A DNA stretch of 32,297 nt. Source: Crocosphaera watsonii WH 8501 (lineage in GTDB: Bacteria > Cyanobacteriota > Cyanobacteriia > Cyanobacteriales > Microcystaceae). Under the pieces are notes generated by a model. The model did not search any database, was not told the origin of the DNA, and worked only from the letters and a program-made list of their open reading frames with translations. Location of the stretch: contig NZ_AADV02000027.1 in assembly GCF_000167195.1 (NCBI RefSeq), positions 1 to 32,297 of the forward strand. Reading direction: 5' to 3'. The translations under genes were made by a program, and so were the position numbers. Of the stretch, positions 9,249 to 17,422 are shown in pieces (the first letter of the stretch is position 1; each line of letters begins with the position of its first letter).

Positions 9249-9276
9249 CAGTTAGCGTGGGAGGATGTCACAACAA
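9120..9276 (+). ncRNA. Putative omega/right-end guide RNA of TnpB
   Basis: TnpB nucleases use an RNA made from the 3' end of tnpB and the right end of the element, with the flanking DNA as guide (established for ISDra2 and relatives). Three hairpins can be seen here: AGGGGAAT-ACCCCT near 9183, TCCCG...CGGGA near 9210-9226, and CCCACGCTA...TTAGCGTGGG at 9229-9260. The guide would begin at the right flank, 9277 (ACCGACTCG...). The 5' limit is a guess. Confidence 0.45.
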
Positions 9277-9420
9277 ACCGACTCGAAACAATAGTTATTT
9301 GCTTCCGTTGCAGGAAGTTGAATCAGTTCAAAGAAAATAGACGGAAAAGATTGAAAGAGACGATAAAAGATATTATCTGTTTTCATGCTTCTATTCTACG
9401 TTTATAGGTGGGAGGAAGGT

Positions 9421-9937
9421 TTAAAGCCCTTCCTTTTTTTGTATATTTCTAACCTGTTCAATGTCTAACTGTAAAGCTTCGGCAACCTGTTCAACGGTTA
9501 ACCCCAATGCTAACAAACGAGGGACAGTTTCTAGTTTATTCTCAAATCTGCCCTCTTGACGACCTTCCTCAAGAACATCTTGAAAATATCGAGTTTGCTT
9601 TAATTCATCTAAACTAAACATGGCTTCTACCTCCCTACGAGTTAAACGGGGTAATTTATAAACAAGAATCGGTTTTACTCAAATACATGAATATTTCTTC
9701 AAAAAAGCGACCATAAAAGTCATTATCCTTTTGAAACTGTACCTCACAGAAGTAAATCGGTACATGAGGATTATTATTTTGCGGTAGAAATATCCCATCA
9801 ATGCGGAAAGATAACTGCTTAACCTCTACCGAGTCAAAAGAATAGTTATTTGCTTCCGTGGCAGGAAGTTGAATCAGTTCAAAGAAGATAGAAGGAAAAG
9901 ATTGAAAGAGACGATAAAAGATAGTATCTGTTTTCAT
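9421..9937 (-). pseudogene. Second Rpn-family gene with an internal deletion
   Basis: The first part (9937-9656) encodes MKTDTIFYRLFQSFPSIFF through the conserved IYFCEVQFQKDNDFYG and stops soon after FFEEIFMYLSKTD. In the next frame the sequence reads ILVYKLPRLTRREVEAMFSL and continues through DELKQTRYFQDVLEEGRQEG and LTVEQVAEALQLDIEQV, which is the usual C-terminal tail of this family. The middle, normally about 120 residues, is gone. The junction near 9670 also shifts the frame. The 66-codon frame at 9421-9621 is therefore the orphaned 3' end and not a separate gene. This copy supplies the uninterrupted target site used to define the tnpB element next door. Confidence 0.82.
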
Positions 9938-10035
9938 CCCTCTATTTTTCGTTTAATCAGGATGCGTCAAAATGTTACTATTTTTAATTGGTGGGCATGT
10001 AGCGCATCCCCTCCCTTCATTGAAAAAAATAGACT

Positions 10036-11484
10036 ATGACATCTATCCGCGAACTCCATCAACAATTAGTCAACAAAGAACGATCTGCCGTTGAGATTAC
10101 CACAGAAGCCTTAGAAAGAATCAACGCAGTGGATGAACAAGTTAAAAGTTTCCTGCAAGTTACCGCCGATCACGCCCTGGAAACCGCCAAAAAAGTCGAT
10201 GCCAAAATCGCCAAGAATGAAGAAATTGGCCTGTTAGCTGGTATTCCCATCGGTATTAAAGATAATATGTGTACCACAGGCATTAAAACCACCTGTGGCT
10301 CGCAAATTTTAGCCAATTTTGTCCCTCCCTACGAGTCCACCGTCACCCAAAAATTAAAAGACGCAGGGGCCGTTATGGTAGGCAAAACCAACCTGGATGA
10401 GTTTGCCATGGGAAGTTCCACCGAAAACTCCGGTTATCAAGTCACCGCCAACCCTTGGGATCTTTCCAGGGTTCCAGGGGGATCATCAGGGGGATCAGCC
10501 GCAGCCGTAGCCGCCTCAGAATGCGTTGTATCCCTCGGTTCTGATACTGGGGGTTCGATCCGTCAACCAGCCTCTTTATGTGGCGTAGTGGGGCTAAAAC
10601 CCACCTATGGGTTGGTTTCTCGCTATGGGTTGGTAGCTTATGCCTCTTCCTTGGATCAAATTGGACCCTTTGCCCGCAACGTAGAAGACGCAGCCATCTT
10701 ATTAGGGGCGATCGCAGGTTATGATGCCAAAGATTCCACCAGCATCAACACCCCCATCCCCGACTATACCCAATTCCTTAAACCCTCTTTAGAAGGGTTA
10801 ACCGTGGGAGTCATTGACGAAACTTTCGGGGAAGGATTAGATCCCGTGGTAGCTAAAACCGTTCAAGATGCGATCGCCCATCTGAAAACTTTAGGGGCAA
10901 AAGTGGTTAATATTTCCTGTCCCCGTTTCCGTTATGGTCTTCCTGCATACTATATCATCGCCCCTTCAGAAGCATCCTCAAATTTAGCCCGTTACGACGC
11001 GGTAAAATACGGTATTCGTGAAGATGCAGATACCCTCATCGATATGTACACCAAAACTCGGGCCAAAGGGTTTGGTAATGAGGTGAAACGACGCATTATG
11101 ATCGGAACTTATACCCTATCGGCCGGTTATTATGACGCTTATTATCTGAAAGCGCAAAAGGTTCGCACCTTAATTAAACAAGATTTTGATGCAGGGTTTG
11201 AAAAGGTAGACGTTTTAGTTTGTCCTACGTCTCCTACAACCGCATTTAAAGCAGGGGAAAAAACATCTGATCCCTTGAGTATGTATCTATCTGATTTAAT
11301 GACTATTCCCGTTAATTTAGCAGGTTTACCAGGGATGAGTATTCCTTGCGGTTTCGATGAGCAAAATCTACCCATTGGCCTACAATTAATCGGTAATGTT
11401 CTCGAAGAAGGCAAACTGTTTCAAGTTGCCTATGCTTATGAACAGTCTACAGATTGGCACAATCAAGTACCTCCCTTAAAGTAA
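10036..11484 (+). CDS. gatA: Glutamyl-tRNA(Gln) amidotransferase subunit A
   Basis: 482 residues, full length. GatA is the glutaminase subunit of GatCAB, which converts Glu-tRNA(Gln) to Gln-tRNA(Gln) in bacteria lacking GlnRS, including cyanobacteria. The amidase signature is intact: GIKDN (K75), [14 protein letters not shown] (cis-Ser S150) and [12 protein letters not shown] (nucleophile S174), giving the Lys-cisSer-Ser triad. The active-site wall motifs [16 protein letters not shown] (183-198) follow, and the C-terminus is complete ([10 protein letters not shown]). The ATG lies six bases after an in-frame TAG, so the start is well fixed. Two HIP1 sites lie within the gene. gatB and gatC are not nearby, which is normal in cyanobacteria. 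Confidence 0.97.
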   Translation: MTSIRELHQQLVNKERSAVEITTEALERINAVDEQVKSFLQVTADHALETAKKVDAKIAKNEEIGLLAGIPIGIKDNMCTTGIKTTCGSQILANFVPPYESTVTQKLKDAGAVMVGKTNLDEFAMGSSTENSGYQVTANPWDLSRVPGGSSGGSAAAVAASECVVSLGSDTGGSIRQPASLCGVVGLKPTYGLVSRYGLVAYASSLDQIGPFARNVEDAAILLGAIAGYDAKDSTSINTPIPDYTQFLKPSLEGLTVGVIDETFGEGLDPVVAKTVQDAIAHLKTLGAKVVNISCPRFRYGLPAYYIIAPSEASSNLARYDAVKYGIREDADTLIDMYTKTRAKGFGNEVKRRIMIGTYTLSAGYYDAYYLKAQKVRTLIKQDFDAGFEKVDVLVCPTSPTTAFKAGEKTSDPLSMYLSDLMTIPVNLAGLPGMSIPCGFDEQNLPIGLQLIGNVLEEGKLFQVAYAYEQSTDWHNQVPPLK

Positions 11485-11533
11485 AGATATCATAATATAT
11501 TAAGGTGTAAAAATTGAGGAGAATTCCCGAATC

Positions 11534-12418
11534 ATGAATAATCTTTTATTGAAAGGATTACTAGGTAGTGTTGGTGTCGGAGTGATAGCTTATCTATCTC
11601 TGTGTGTTGCTTTGATTTGGGGTCAAAATCGACTAATTTTAAAGCCATCCTTCGCCATAAGCACAAATCCTAACCAGTTAGGAATGTCTTACGAAGATGT
11701 CTGGTTACCGGTGACCACTTCTCAAGGCAAAATAGAAAAAGTACATGGTTGGTGGATTAATCCTAATCCCCATCCAAAAAAAGTCTTATTATATTTGCAC
11801 GGTGTTGGTGGCAATGTTAGCTACAATTTAAGCACAGTTCAAACCTATTATGATCAGGGATATTCTGTTCTTATTATTGATTATCGGGGTTATGGACTCA
11901 GTAAAGGTCAATTTCCCCAAGAATCGGAAATATACCGTGATGCTCAGGTAGCATGGGATTATTTAACCCAAGAACTTCAAATTGAACCGCAAAATATCTT
12001 TATTTATGGTCATTCTTTGGGTGGGGCCGTTGCTATTGATTTAGGAGTTCATCAACCAGATGCAGCAGGGGTTATTGTAGAAAATACCTTCACTTCTATG
12101 ATGGATATGATTGATCATTCAGGGTTTATTTATCAACTATTTCCTAGCAAATTATTGTTACATCAACGCTTTGATTCTTTAGGGAAATTATCCTCATTAA
12201 AAGTTCCTTTACTGTTGATTCATGGAACTAGCGATCGCACCGTTCCATACACCATGAGTGAAACCCTATTTAAAGCTGCTACCGTTCCTAAAAAACTTGT
12301 CCTAGTGGCAGGTGCTGATCACGTTAGTATTAGTGCGATCGCTTCTGAAATATACATCAAAGCTTTACAAGAATTTGAAAAATTAGTTAACCAAAATAAG
12401 AAAGAGTTAGCTTTATAA
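11534..12418 (+). CDS. Membrane-anchored alpha/beta hydrolase (ABHD13/Bem46-like)
   Basis: 294 residues. An N-terminal hydrophobic segment (about 8-29, LLGSVGVGVIAYLSLCVALIW) suggests a signal anchor with the catalytic domain outside or at the membrane surface. The domain has the oxyanion-region HGVGGN (89-94) and the nucleophile elbow YGHSLGG (S161). An acid is at HGTSDRTVP (D234) and the histidine is at ADHVSI (H263), so the triad is complete. The substrate cannot be deduced, though esterase or thioesterase activity is typical of the family. A GAGGAG Shine-Dalgarno-like sequence lies about 12 bases before the ATG. The gene is 49 bases after gatA in the same direction and may be co-transcribed with it. 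Two HIP1 sites lie inside. Confidence 0.82.
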   Translation: MNNLLLKGLLGSVGVGVIAYLSLCVALIWGQNRLILKPSFAISTNPNQLGMSYEDVWLPVTTSQGKIEKVHGWWINPNPHPKKVLLYLHGVGGNVSYNLSTVQTYYDQGYSVLIIDYRGYGLSKGQFPQESEIYRDAQVAWDYLTQELQIEPQNIFIYGHSLGGAVAIDLGVHQPDAAGVIVENTFTSMMDMIDHSGFIYQLFPSKLLLHQRFDSLGKLSSLKVPLLLIHGTSDRTVPYTMSETLFKAATVPKKLVLVAGADHVSISAIASEIYIKALQEFEKLVNQNKKELAL

Positions 12419-12420
12419 TG

Positions 12421-12448
12421 AACAATTAACAATTAACAATTAACAATT
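12421..12448. repeat. Heptamer tandem repeat (AACAATT x4)
   Basis: Four exact copies of AACAATT directly after the hydrolase stop codon. Short tandem heptamer repeats (STRR) of this composition are common between genes in cyanobacteria. Confidence 0.85.
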
Positions 12449-12522
12449 GTCATTGGTGAGGAACGAGAAATCTCCATAACCTTCTAATCATAATAGGTAG
12501 TTGTCTATAAATTCTAAAAAAT

Positions 12523-12846
12523 CTAAGGATTACCTATAAAGAATGTTCTAAAACCTGCCGTTGCTATGGCTCCAGCTAAAAGGACAATTAAAGCCCAAAC
12601 TTGATTTTTTTGGGTTCCTTCCACTGATTGTAATCGATCATTCATTCCCTCAACTTTTTCAGTTAGTTTTGTTTGTTTTATTTCTAGACTGTTCAGACGT
12701 TCTTCTACTTTCTCAAATTTAGCCTCAAACTTTTTATCAAGAGCATCTATTTTTGCCTCAAACTTTTTATCAAGAGCATCTATTTTAGTCTCGATTTTAT
12801 GCTCAAGTGCGTCTATTTTAGTATCGATATATTTTAACTTACCCAT
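12523..12846 (-). CDS. Small coiled-coil protein with C-terminal membrane anchor
   Basis: 107 residues from the ATG at 12846 (MGKLKYIDTKID...). A longer frame to 12909 exists but would overlap the divergent kinase gene and has an unlikely N-terminus. Residues 8-75 form a heptad-rich coiled coil built from repeats of KIDALDKKFEA, encoded by two nearly identical 33-bp units. A single TM helix follows (about 83-100, WALIVLLAGAIATAGF). This architecture resembles XhlA/DUF1640-like phage and membrane-tethered coiled-coil proteins, but no function can be assigned. The start codons of this gene and the kinase are only 38 bases apart, so the promoters must overlap. Confidence 0.65.
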   Translation of the reverse strand: MGKLKYIDTKIDALEHKIETKIDALDKKFEAKIDALDKKFEAKFEKVEERLNSLEIKQTKLTEKVEGMNDRLQSVEGTQKNQVWALIVLLAGAIATAGFRTFFIGNP

Positions 12847-12884
12847 AAATAACCTAAAAATTATTGAATATTTAAGCAAAATTA

Positions 12885-13882
12885 ATGGCTTGGTCAAAAG
12901 GAAAAACATTAAAAAATGACAGATACACTATCCAAGAAATCCTTGGGAGAGGACGATTTTCTGTTACTTATTTAGCTAATGATACTCAAAATGATCATAA
13001 AATTGTCATAAAAACGGCAAAAGATGTATGGTTAAATCCAATTAAATTCCAACAGTTACAAGATAGTTTATCTAAAGAAGCTTTTGAACTAGCAAAATGC
13101 AACCATCCTCATATTGTCCAGGTAAAAGAGCGTTTTAGGGAAGAAAATATTTTGTGCATTGTTATGGAATATATTAGTGGGCAAACCTTGGACAAAAGAG
13201 ATAACAAAATTATTCCAGAAAAGGAAGGATTAAATTATATTCAACAAATAGGAAACGCTTTAATAGAAGTGCATCGTCATCAATTATTACATCGAGATAT
13301 TAGACCTGGAAATATTATTATTCGCACGGGAAAAGCAGAAGCAGTATTAATTGACTTTGGTTTAGCCTTAAATTTTGATCATGAATTAACCAAAACGAGA
13401 ACTGAAGAATTAGCAGAAGGTTTTGCCCCTATTGAATGTTATTCTCGTGATGGAAAAAGGTCAGCTTATACCGATATTTATTCTCTCGGGGCAACTTTAT
13501 ACGAATTATTGACAGAAATAACCCCGTCAGTGCTATTGAACGTAAACTGGAAAATAAACCCTTAATTCCCCCCAAAACTATTAATTCTGCTATTAGCGAT
13601 CACACTAATAATGCTATTTTGAAAGCAATGGAACTCGAAGCAAGCGATCACCCTCAGTCAGTACAAGATTGCTTGAAACAGTTGGGGTTATCTATTCCCA
13701 AAGGGGTGAAAACCTCCTCAAGTCTAGGTTTTTCCATCAACTGGACTCTGTTCTGGGGTGGTGTTACTGCGATCGCTACTTTATTAACTGCGTTAGGACT
13801 TCCCCAAATGGTTGAAAAATGGTTAACACCCCAACCCACTCCTACTGTTTCCCCTAGTCCTTCTTCTACCTCTAAACCTTAA
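12885..13882 (+). pseudogene. Ser/Thr protein kinase (PKN type) with C-terminal TM, frameshifted
   Basis: The kinase domain begins MAWSKGKTLKNDRYTIQEIL. It has a glycine loop GRGRFSVTY (21-29), VIK lysine K43, HRDIRPGN with D138 and N143, and DFG with D157. The frame breaks after ELLTEITP at a run of four C (13522-13525). Adding one C restores TPVSAIERKLENKPLIPPK and carries the reading on through SDHPQSVQDCLKQLG, a TM segment (about WTLFWGGVTAIATLLTALG) and a Pro/Ser/Thr-rich tail to the stop at 13882, about 332 residues in all. The broken form ends with VLLNVNWKINP. The rest of the gene is well preserved, so the break is recent or a sequencing error. Confidence 0.85.
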
Positions 13883-13916
13883 AGCTTTTTCCAAATTCAT
13901 TATCATTGAAGTCTAG

Positions 13917-14235
13917 TAGTACAGAAAAACCTTTACAAAGATATTTATGTATTATTTTAAGGTTGAAAGTCCTCTTATATTTATTTTCTGGGCTGCTTTT
14001 TAGTACAGAAAAACCTTTACAAAGATATTTATGTATTATTTTAAGGTTGAAAGTCCTCTTATATTTATTTTCTGGGCTGTTTTTTAGTACAGAAAAACCT
14101 TTATAAAGATATTTATGTATTGTTTTGAGTTTGAAAGTCCTCTTATATTTATTTTCTGGGCTGTTTTTTAGTACAGAAAACCTTTACAAAGATATTTATG
14201 TACTGTTTTGGGGTCAAAGTTCCATTTTCTGTTTT
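13917..14235. repeat. 84-bp tandem repeat, three full units plus a degenerate fourth
   Basis: Units start TAGTACAGAAAAACC at 13917, 14001, 14085 and 14169, exactly 84 bases apart. Units 1 and 2 are almost identical, unit 3 has a few changes, and unit 4 decays after about 60 bases. Each junction forms a small hairpin (TTTTCTG pairing with CAGAAAA, for example 13984-13990 with 14006-14012). Because 84 is a multiple of three, one frame stays open across units 1-2, but it has no coding character. The block sits between two broken kinase genes. Confidence 0.9.
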
Positions 14236-14265
14236 CCTCAAGTACAATTTCAGAGAAAGATGTAA

Positions 14266-14712
14266 AGTGAACATATTAATGAGGCTATCCTAGAAGGAAT
14301 GGCATTAGAAAAAGAAGATCGTCCCCAGTCAATCTCAGCATGGCTTGGGTTATTAGAAACACCTCAACCCCCTCCTCCTGTTGCGCCACAGTATCGAAAA
14401 GAGGAGATTAAACCAATATCATACCCTAGTAATAAAAATGTACGCCCTGTTCGTCTCAGAGCAAGAAAAATTCCCTGGATAAGCTTAATTACTAGTTTTG
14501 TACTTTATAGTATTTATGGTGCAATTATGGCAATAATCCTATCTCCCTTGTGGGTTGTGGCATTGGCATTGGCATTTGTATCGGTATTGTCATTGGCATT
14601 GGCATTGGCATGGGAATCTGCATGGTCATGGGCATTGGCATTGGCATTGGCATTGGCATTTCCCGCATTTCTCACAAATTCTGCGATCGCTAAACTTCAA
14701 ACCATTATGTAG
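14266..14712 (+). pseudogene. C-terminal remnant of a second Ser/Thr kinase gene
   Basis: The frame opens SEHINEAILEGMALEKEDRP, followed by QSISAWLGLLETPQPPPP. This is the end of a cyanobacterial protein-kinase domain (compare the C-terminal lobe of the neighbour: NNAILKAMELEASDHPQSVQDCLKQLG) and its Pro-rich linker. A basic stretch then leads to a long hydrophobic region, much of it Ala-Leu dipeptides encoded by a GGCATT hexamer repeat (about 14555-14660). The kinase catalytic lobe and start codon are absent. The 84-bp repeats occupy the upstream position. A HIP1 site lies near the 3' end. Translation from the ATG at 14299 is possible but would not give a kinase. Confidence 0.7.
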
Positions 14713-14798
14713 TCTGAGTTTAACCTTGATTTGAGGGGCGAGTAAAAAATAACAGTGTGCCATTTTAAGCGATCGCTTGAAAAATAAGCCACATCTAA

Positions 14799-16805
14799 CC
14801 CAGATTCCGCACTTCAAAATGTAGTATAAAAAAAATACATAGTTTTAAAAAGTCCGAAAATCATACCTGGGCAAGAATATTTCTCTTTTCATTAAATTTT
14901 TAGGAAAAATAATCAAATTAAGAAGATTTATACTCATTGAAAACTTAGCAAGACTCAGCACAAACAAAGGAGAGTTTCCTCTTCTCATTTGATATCATTA
15001 GACTCTTATTCTTTTATTATTTTTGCTTTATCTAATTCAATTTATAGATAATATCTTTGACAAGATGCAGGTAATAAACTCAATATAAAACGCCTTTCTT
15101 CTGTTAAATTGACAATTTGTTTAACTCCGTTTAAAATCACATAATGAATACCTTGAAAACATTGAAATATCCACCTCAAAGTCGGACGCAATGTTACTTT
15201 CCCTACTTGATTATTTATTCCTTTTTTGACTCTTTTTAAACAATTTCTTAATTATCTTTGCCCCAAGTTATAAATCAACAAACACAAAGACATTAGAAAT
15301 AACATTTTTTCTATTCTTTCTGGTTTTTCAACGAAGAAACTATCAGTAAAAAATAAGGGATCTTTCAAAAATCGAAATCCTCTTTCCGTAGATTGCTGGT
15401 TTTTATAAGTTATCAGAATTTCACTAGCTTCTAATTTATTTTCCTCTACTAAGTTAGTTGCTAAAATAAATTTTCCTGCTTCTTTAGTCTTTCTACTTAT
15501 CTCTTCATCTTTTTTGATGATCAGACTAATCATTTTATAAATCTTTTCCTTTTTTTCGAGTAAGTTTCAATCAGTTCAACTTCTTTTATTTCCAACAATC
15601 TCAATTTTTTATTAATAGCTTTTAATTTATATCGAGCAGCTTGAGGATGTTCAAATTCTTCAGATTGTATTTCTTTAAGAAATTTTTGGGATTTCTTCTC
15701 TTCTTGGGAAAGTTGTTTTTCTAGTTTTTCCAAATCACTTTTCTGTCTTTTTTCACTCAAGACTATTAACCAAGTTTGCTTGATTCCACCATAAGTAACA
15801 ATTTCTTCTTTCCAGGTATAACTTTCTAAATTTAGGTCACTTCTTTTTTCTTTATCTTCATCTTTTACTTCTTCCACCTCTATATTTTGCACTAATTCTT
15901 TTGCTTTTTTTATGGTCATTGGAACTCTCGTTATCCATTTTAAATGTTGGATTAGTTGGAGATTTTCTTGACCATATAAAGCACTATCACAAACCATGAT
16001 ACTATCAAACTTTATTTGCTTTTTGAATTCTACTAAAACTTTTCCAAATACAGCTTTATCAGATTCATTTCCATCTCCTACTCTCACAAATAATGGAATA
16101 TCTCCATCTTGGCTTGTTATTAAATCCAAGACACATTGTTTTAAGTCTGGTCTATGATCCCGAGAATATCCTTTCTTAATAAAAATTGGTCTTTCTTTAA
16201 TAATTTTTTCTTCTTCCTGTTTCTCTTTATCTTCTTCCCTTTTATATTCTCCATCTAAATGAAATGATGTGGAATCTAAATGGGAGTATTTAAGGTCTAT
16301 TTTAAATTTTTTAATTACTTCTAAAACTACTTCAATAAAAATATCATTTAGTCCATATTTATATAATTCATCCATTACTCTCCCAATTTTATCATCATTA
16401 AGGTAATCAGGTTTAATTCTTTCTCCTAACAATTTCTCAATGGCTTTATCTTGAAAAAACTGACTGAATAAATATAGAGGTCTTGAAACAAATCCTAGTC
16501 CATTGATTAAAATAGACTTAACTACTGTACCTGCTGAGATTTTTTCTCTAACATCTATTCCTAATTTATTATTAATTATTTTGACTATTCCTATTTCATC
16601 AATTAAACCAGCTACTATCCCTAAATGGTCTAAATTTTTAACTTGTATTTCTTCTAAATAAGACATTTTTCGCTCTTTTTTTACAGAGGAAACAACTTAA
16701 GCAATTATCCCACTTTTTTGTCTTCAAGAGCTTAAGCAATTATACTTAATTATTAACCCCAGGCTTGTAGTATTTAATGCTACTTTTTGAAGTGCGGAAT
16801 CTGGG
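14799..16805 (-). mobile_element. IS1634-type insertion sequence, copy B
   Basis: 2007 bp with the same inverted ends as copy A (CCCAGATTCCGCACTTCAAA). Left flank ...ACATCTAA, right flank TTAAAGCC..., so no clear 5-6 bp target duplication. On the right it truncates a pentapeptide-repeat gene, whose missing 5' part is not on the left. As with copy A, this suggests rearrangement through the IS. Confidence 0.88.
15042..16666 (-). pseudogene. IS1634-family transposase, broken (copy B)
   Basis: Starts MSYLEEIQVKNLDHLG at 16666 and is open through the region damaged in copy A (CDSALYGQENLQLIQHLKW). It is broken by different lesions. The T run at 15550-15556 has seven T where copy A has eight, which shifts the frame and ends the 378-codon frame at KKRKRFIK. 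A GAA-to-TAA change at 15252-15254 (TTA on the + strand) ends the later frame at NLGQR. Copies A and B are therefore independently dead, and a consensus of the two would be intact. Confidence 0.87.
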
Positions 16806-17041
16806 TTAAAGCCTACCTCAGTAACGCCAACCTCAGTAACGCCAACTTCAGTTACGCCAACCTCAGTAACGCCTACCTCAGTTACGCCTACCTCAGTAAC
16901 GCCTACCTCAGTAACGCCTACCTCAGTAACGCCTACCTAGAAGGTATTAAGTGGAATAAATACACCAACTGGGAAGGCGTCCAAGGCTTAGAAACCGCTA
17001 AAAATGTCCCAGAAGCATTGAGGGAACAGTTATGGTTATAA
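16806..17041 (+). pseudogene. Pentapeptide-repeat protein, 5' end lost at IS1634 copy B
   Basis: The remaining C-terminal 78 codons start with a run of A(N/Y)LSN pentapeptides (AYLSNANLSNANFSYANLSN...), encoded by a 15-bp DNA repeat close to GCCTACCTCAGTAAC. The capping sequence LEGIKWNKYTNWEGVQGL, ending EALREQLWL, is usual for cyanobacterial pentapeptide-repeat proteins. These fold as right-handed quadrilateral beta-helices of mostly unknown role. A TTG at 16787, inside the IS terminal repeat, is in frame, so a short fusion product is conceivable. The original start and N-terminal part are not in the window. Confidence 0.8.
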
Positions 17042-17068
17042 ACAGTTATAAACTACCAGTTTCCTAAA

Positions 17069-17096
17069 GTAGGGGTTAACGGCCGTTAACCCCTAC
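17069..17096. repeat. 28-bp perfect palindrome, dispersed family 1 (copy 2)
   Basis: The arm GTAGGGGTTAACGG is followed by its reverse complement. It equals the copy at 3852-3879 except for C-to-T in one arm and the matching G-to-A in the other. It lies 27 bases after the pentapeptide-gene stop codon, again in a terminator-like position. Confidence 0.8.
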
Positions 17097-17194
17097 AGCC
17101 TTAACATTCAAAAATTATCTTATCTAACTATATCAATGAAGTTAACGTTATGCTAGAATTGCCAAAAATATTAATTTAGGAAAGAAAATAAAAA

Positions 17195-17422
17195 ATGGAA
17201 ACCATAGATATTGATAAAGCGATACCTGAAATCAAGAAATTATTGGAAATAGCTGCAAAAGGAGAAGAAATTATTATTACAAAAAATAATCAACCAATGG
17301 TCAAAATAGAATCAATTAAAAACATAAATCAACGACCTTCTTTGTTTGGTAGTGATCGAGATATCATATCTATTACAGATGATTTTGATGAACCTTTAGA
17401 AGACTTTACTGAGTATATGTAA
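17195..17422 (+). CDS. Antitoxin, Phd/YefM family
   Basis: 75 residues, METIDIDKAIPEIKKLLEIA then KGEEIIITKNNQPMVKI. The N-terminal DNA-binding fold with the TKNNQPMVKI strand is the hallmark of Phd/YefM antitoxins paired with PIN toxins in cyanobacteria. The acidic C-terminus (DDFDEPLEDFTEYM) is the part that would neutralise the toxin. An AGGAAAG ribosome-binding site precedes the ATG. The stop codon overlaps the toxin ATG by one base (TAATG), as in a standard TA operon that the antitoxin represses itself. The antitoxin looks intact although its toxin partner is truncated. Confidence 0.85.
   Translation: METIDIDKAIPEIKKLLEIAAKGEEIIITKNNQPMVKIESIKNINQRPSLFGSDRDIISITDDFDEPLEDFTEYM

Larger units (their letters stand above)
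7777..9276 (+). mobile_element. IS200/IS605-group tnpB element (IS1341-like, no tnpA)
   Basis: The boundaries come from comparing the split Rpn gene with its paralog. The paralog reads continuously ...CTTAACCTCT/ACCGAGTC..., while here a 1500-bp block sits between CTTAACCTCT and ACCGACTC. There is one base of ambiguity because an A occurs at both junctions. There is no target duplication, as expected for this group. The element carries only tnpB, so it would depend on a TnpA supplied elsewhere. Subterminal hairpins are visible at both ends (7794-7882 and 9228-9260), and both contain the sequence CCCACGCTATA. It is inserted antisense to the Rpn gene. Confidence 0.85.
7584..9386 (-). pseudogene. 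Rpn-family (PD-(D/E)XK nuclease/transposase) gene split by a tnpB element and by IS1634
   Basis: The ATG is at 9386. The segment 9386-9277 encodes 36 codons (MKTDNIFYRLFQSF...). Removing 7777-9276 rejoins it in frame, within a GTA codon, to 7776-7584 (VEVKQLSFRIDGIFLP, IYFCEVQFQKDD, ending NDWRGVIIY). Next comes IS1634 copy A exactly where a Pro codon (CCC) would follow. The EVQ and DGIF/DxxF elements are typical of Rpn/DUF2887 proteins, a PD-(D/E)XK superfamily linked to recombination and often mobile. The rest of the gene is missing beyond the IS. A close paralog lies at 9421-9937 in the same orientation, so this is one half of a tandem duplication. Confidence 0.85.

Noticed and set aside
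7777-9276. IS607-type element with serine recombinase
   Set aside because: Only tnpB is present, the ends carry IS605-like subterminal hairpins, and there is no recombinase gene.
9421-9621. Independent 66-residue protein gene
   Set aside because: It is the displaced C-terminal end of the deleted Rpn gene, and coding similarity continues upstream of its ATG in the same frame.
12847-12909. N-terminal extension of the coiled-coil gene
   Set aside because: It would overlap the first codons of the divergent kinase gene. The ATG at 12846 begins the heptad pattern.
13906-14106. 66-codon open frame within the 84-bp repeats
   Set aside because: It stays open because the unit length is divisible by three. 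The translated units (STEKPLQRYLCIILRLKVLL and so on) have no protein-like features and the frame lacks a ribosome-binding site.
13917-14235. CRISPR array
   Set aside because: The whole 84-base unit repeats, with no unique spacers, and no cas genes are nearby.
14626-14817. Minus-strand frame starting MKCGIWV
   Set aside because: Its start lies in the IS1634 terminal repeat and the rest is antisense to the kinase remnant and spacer.
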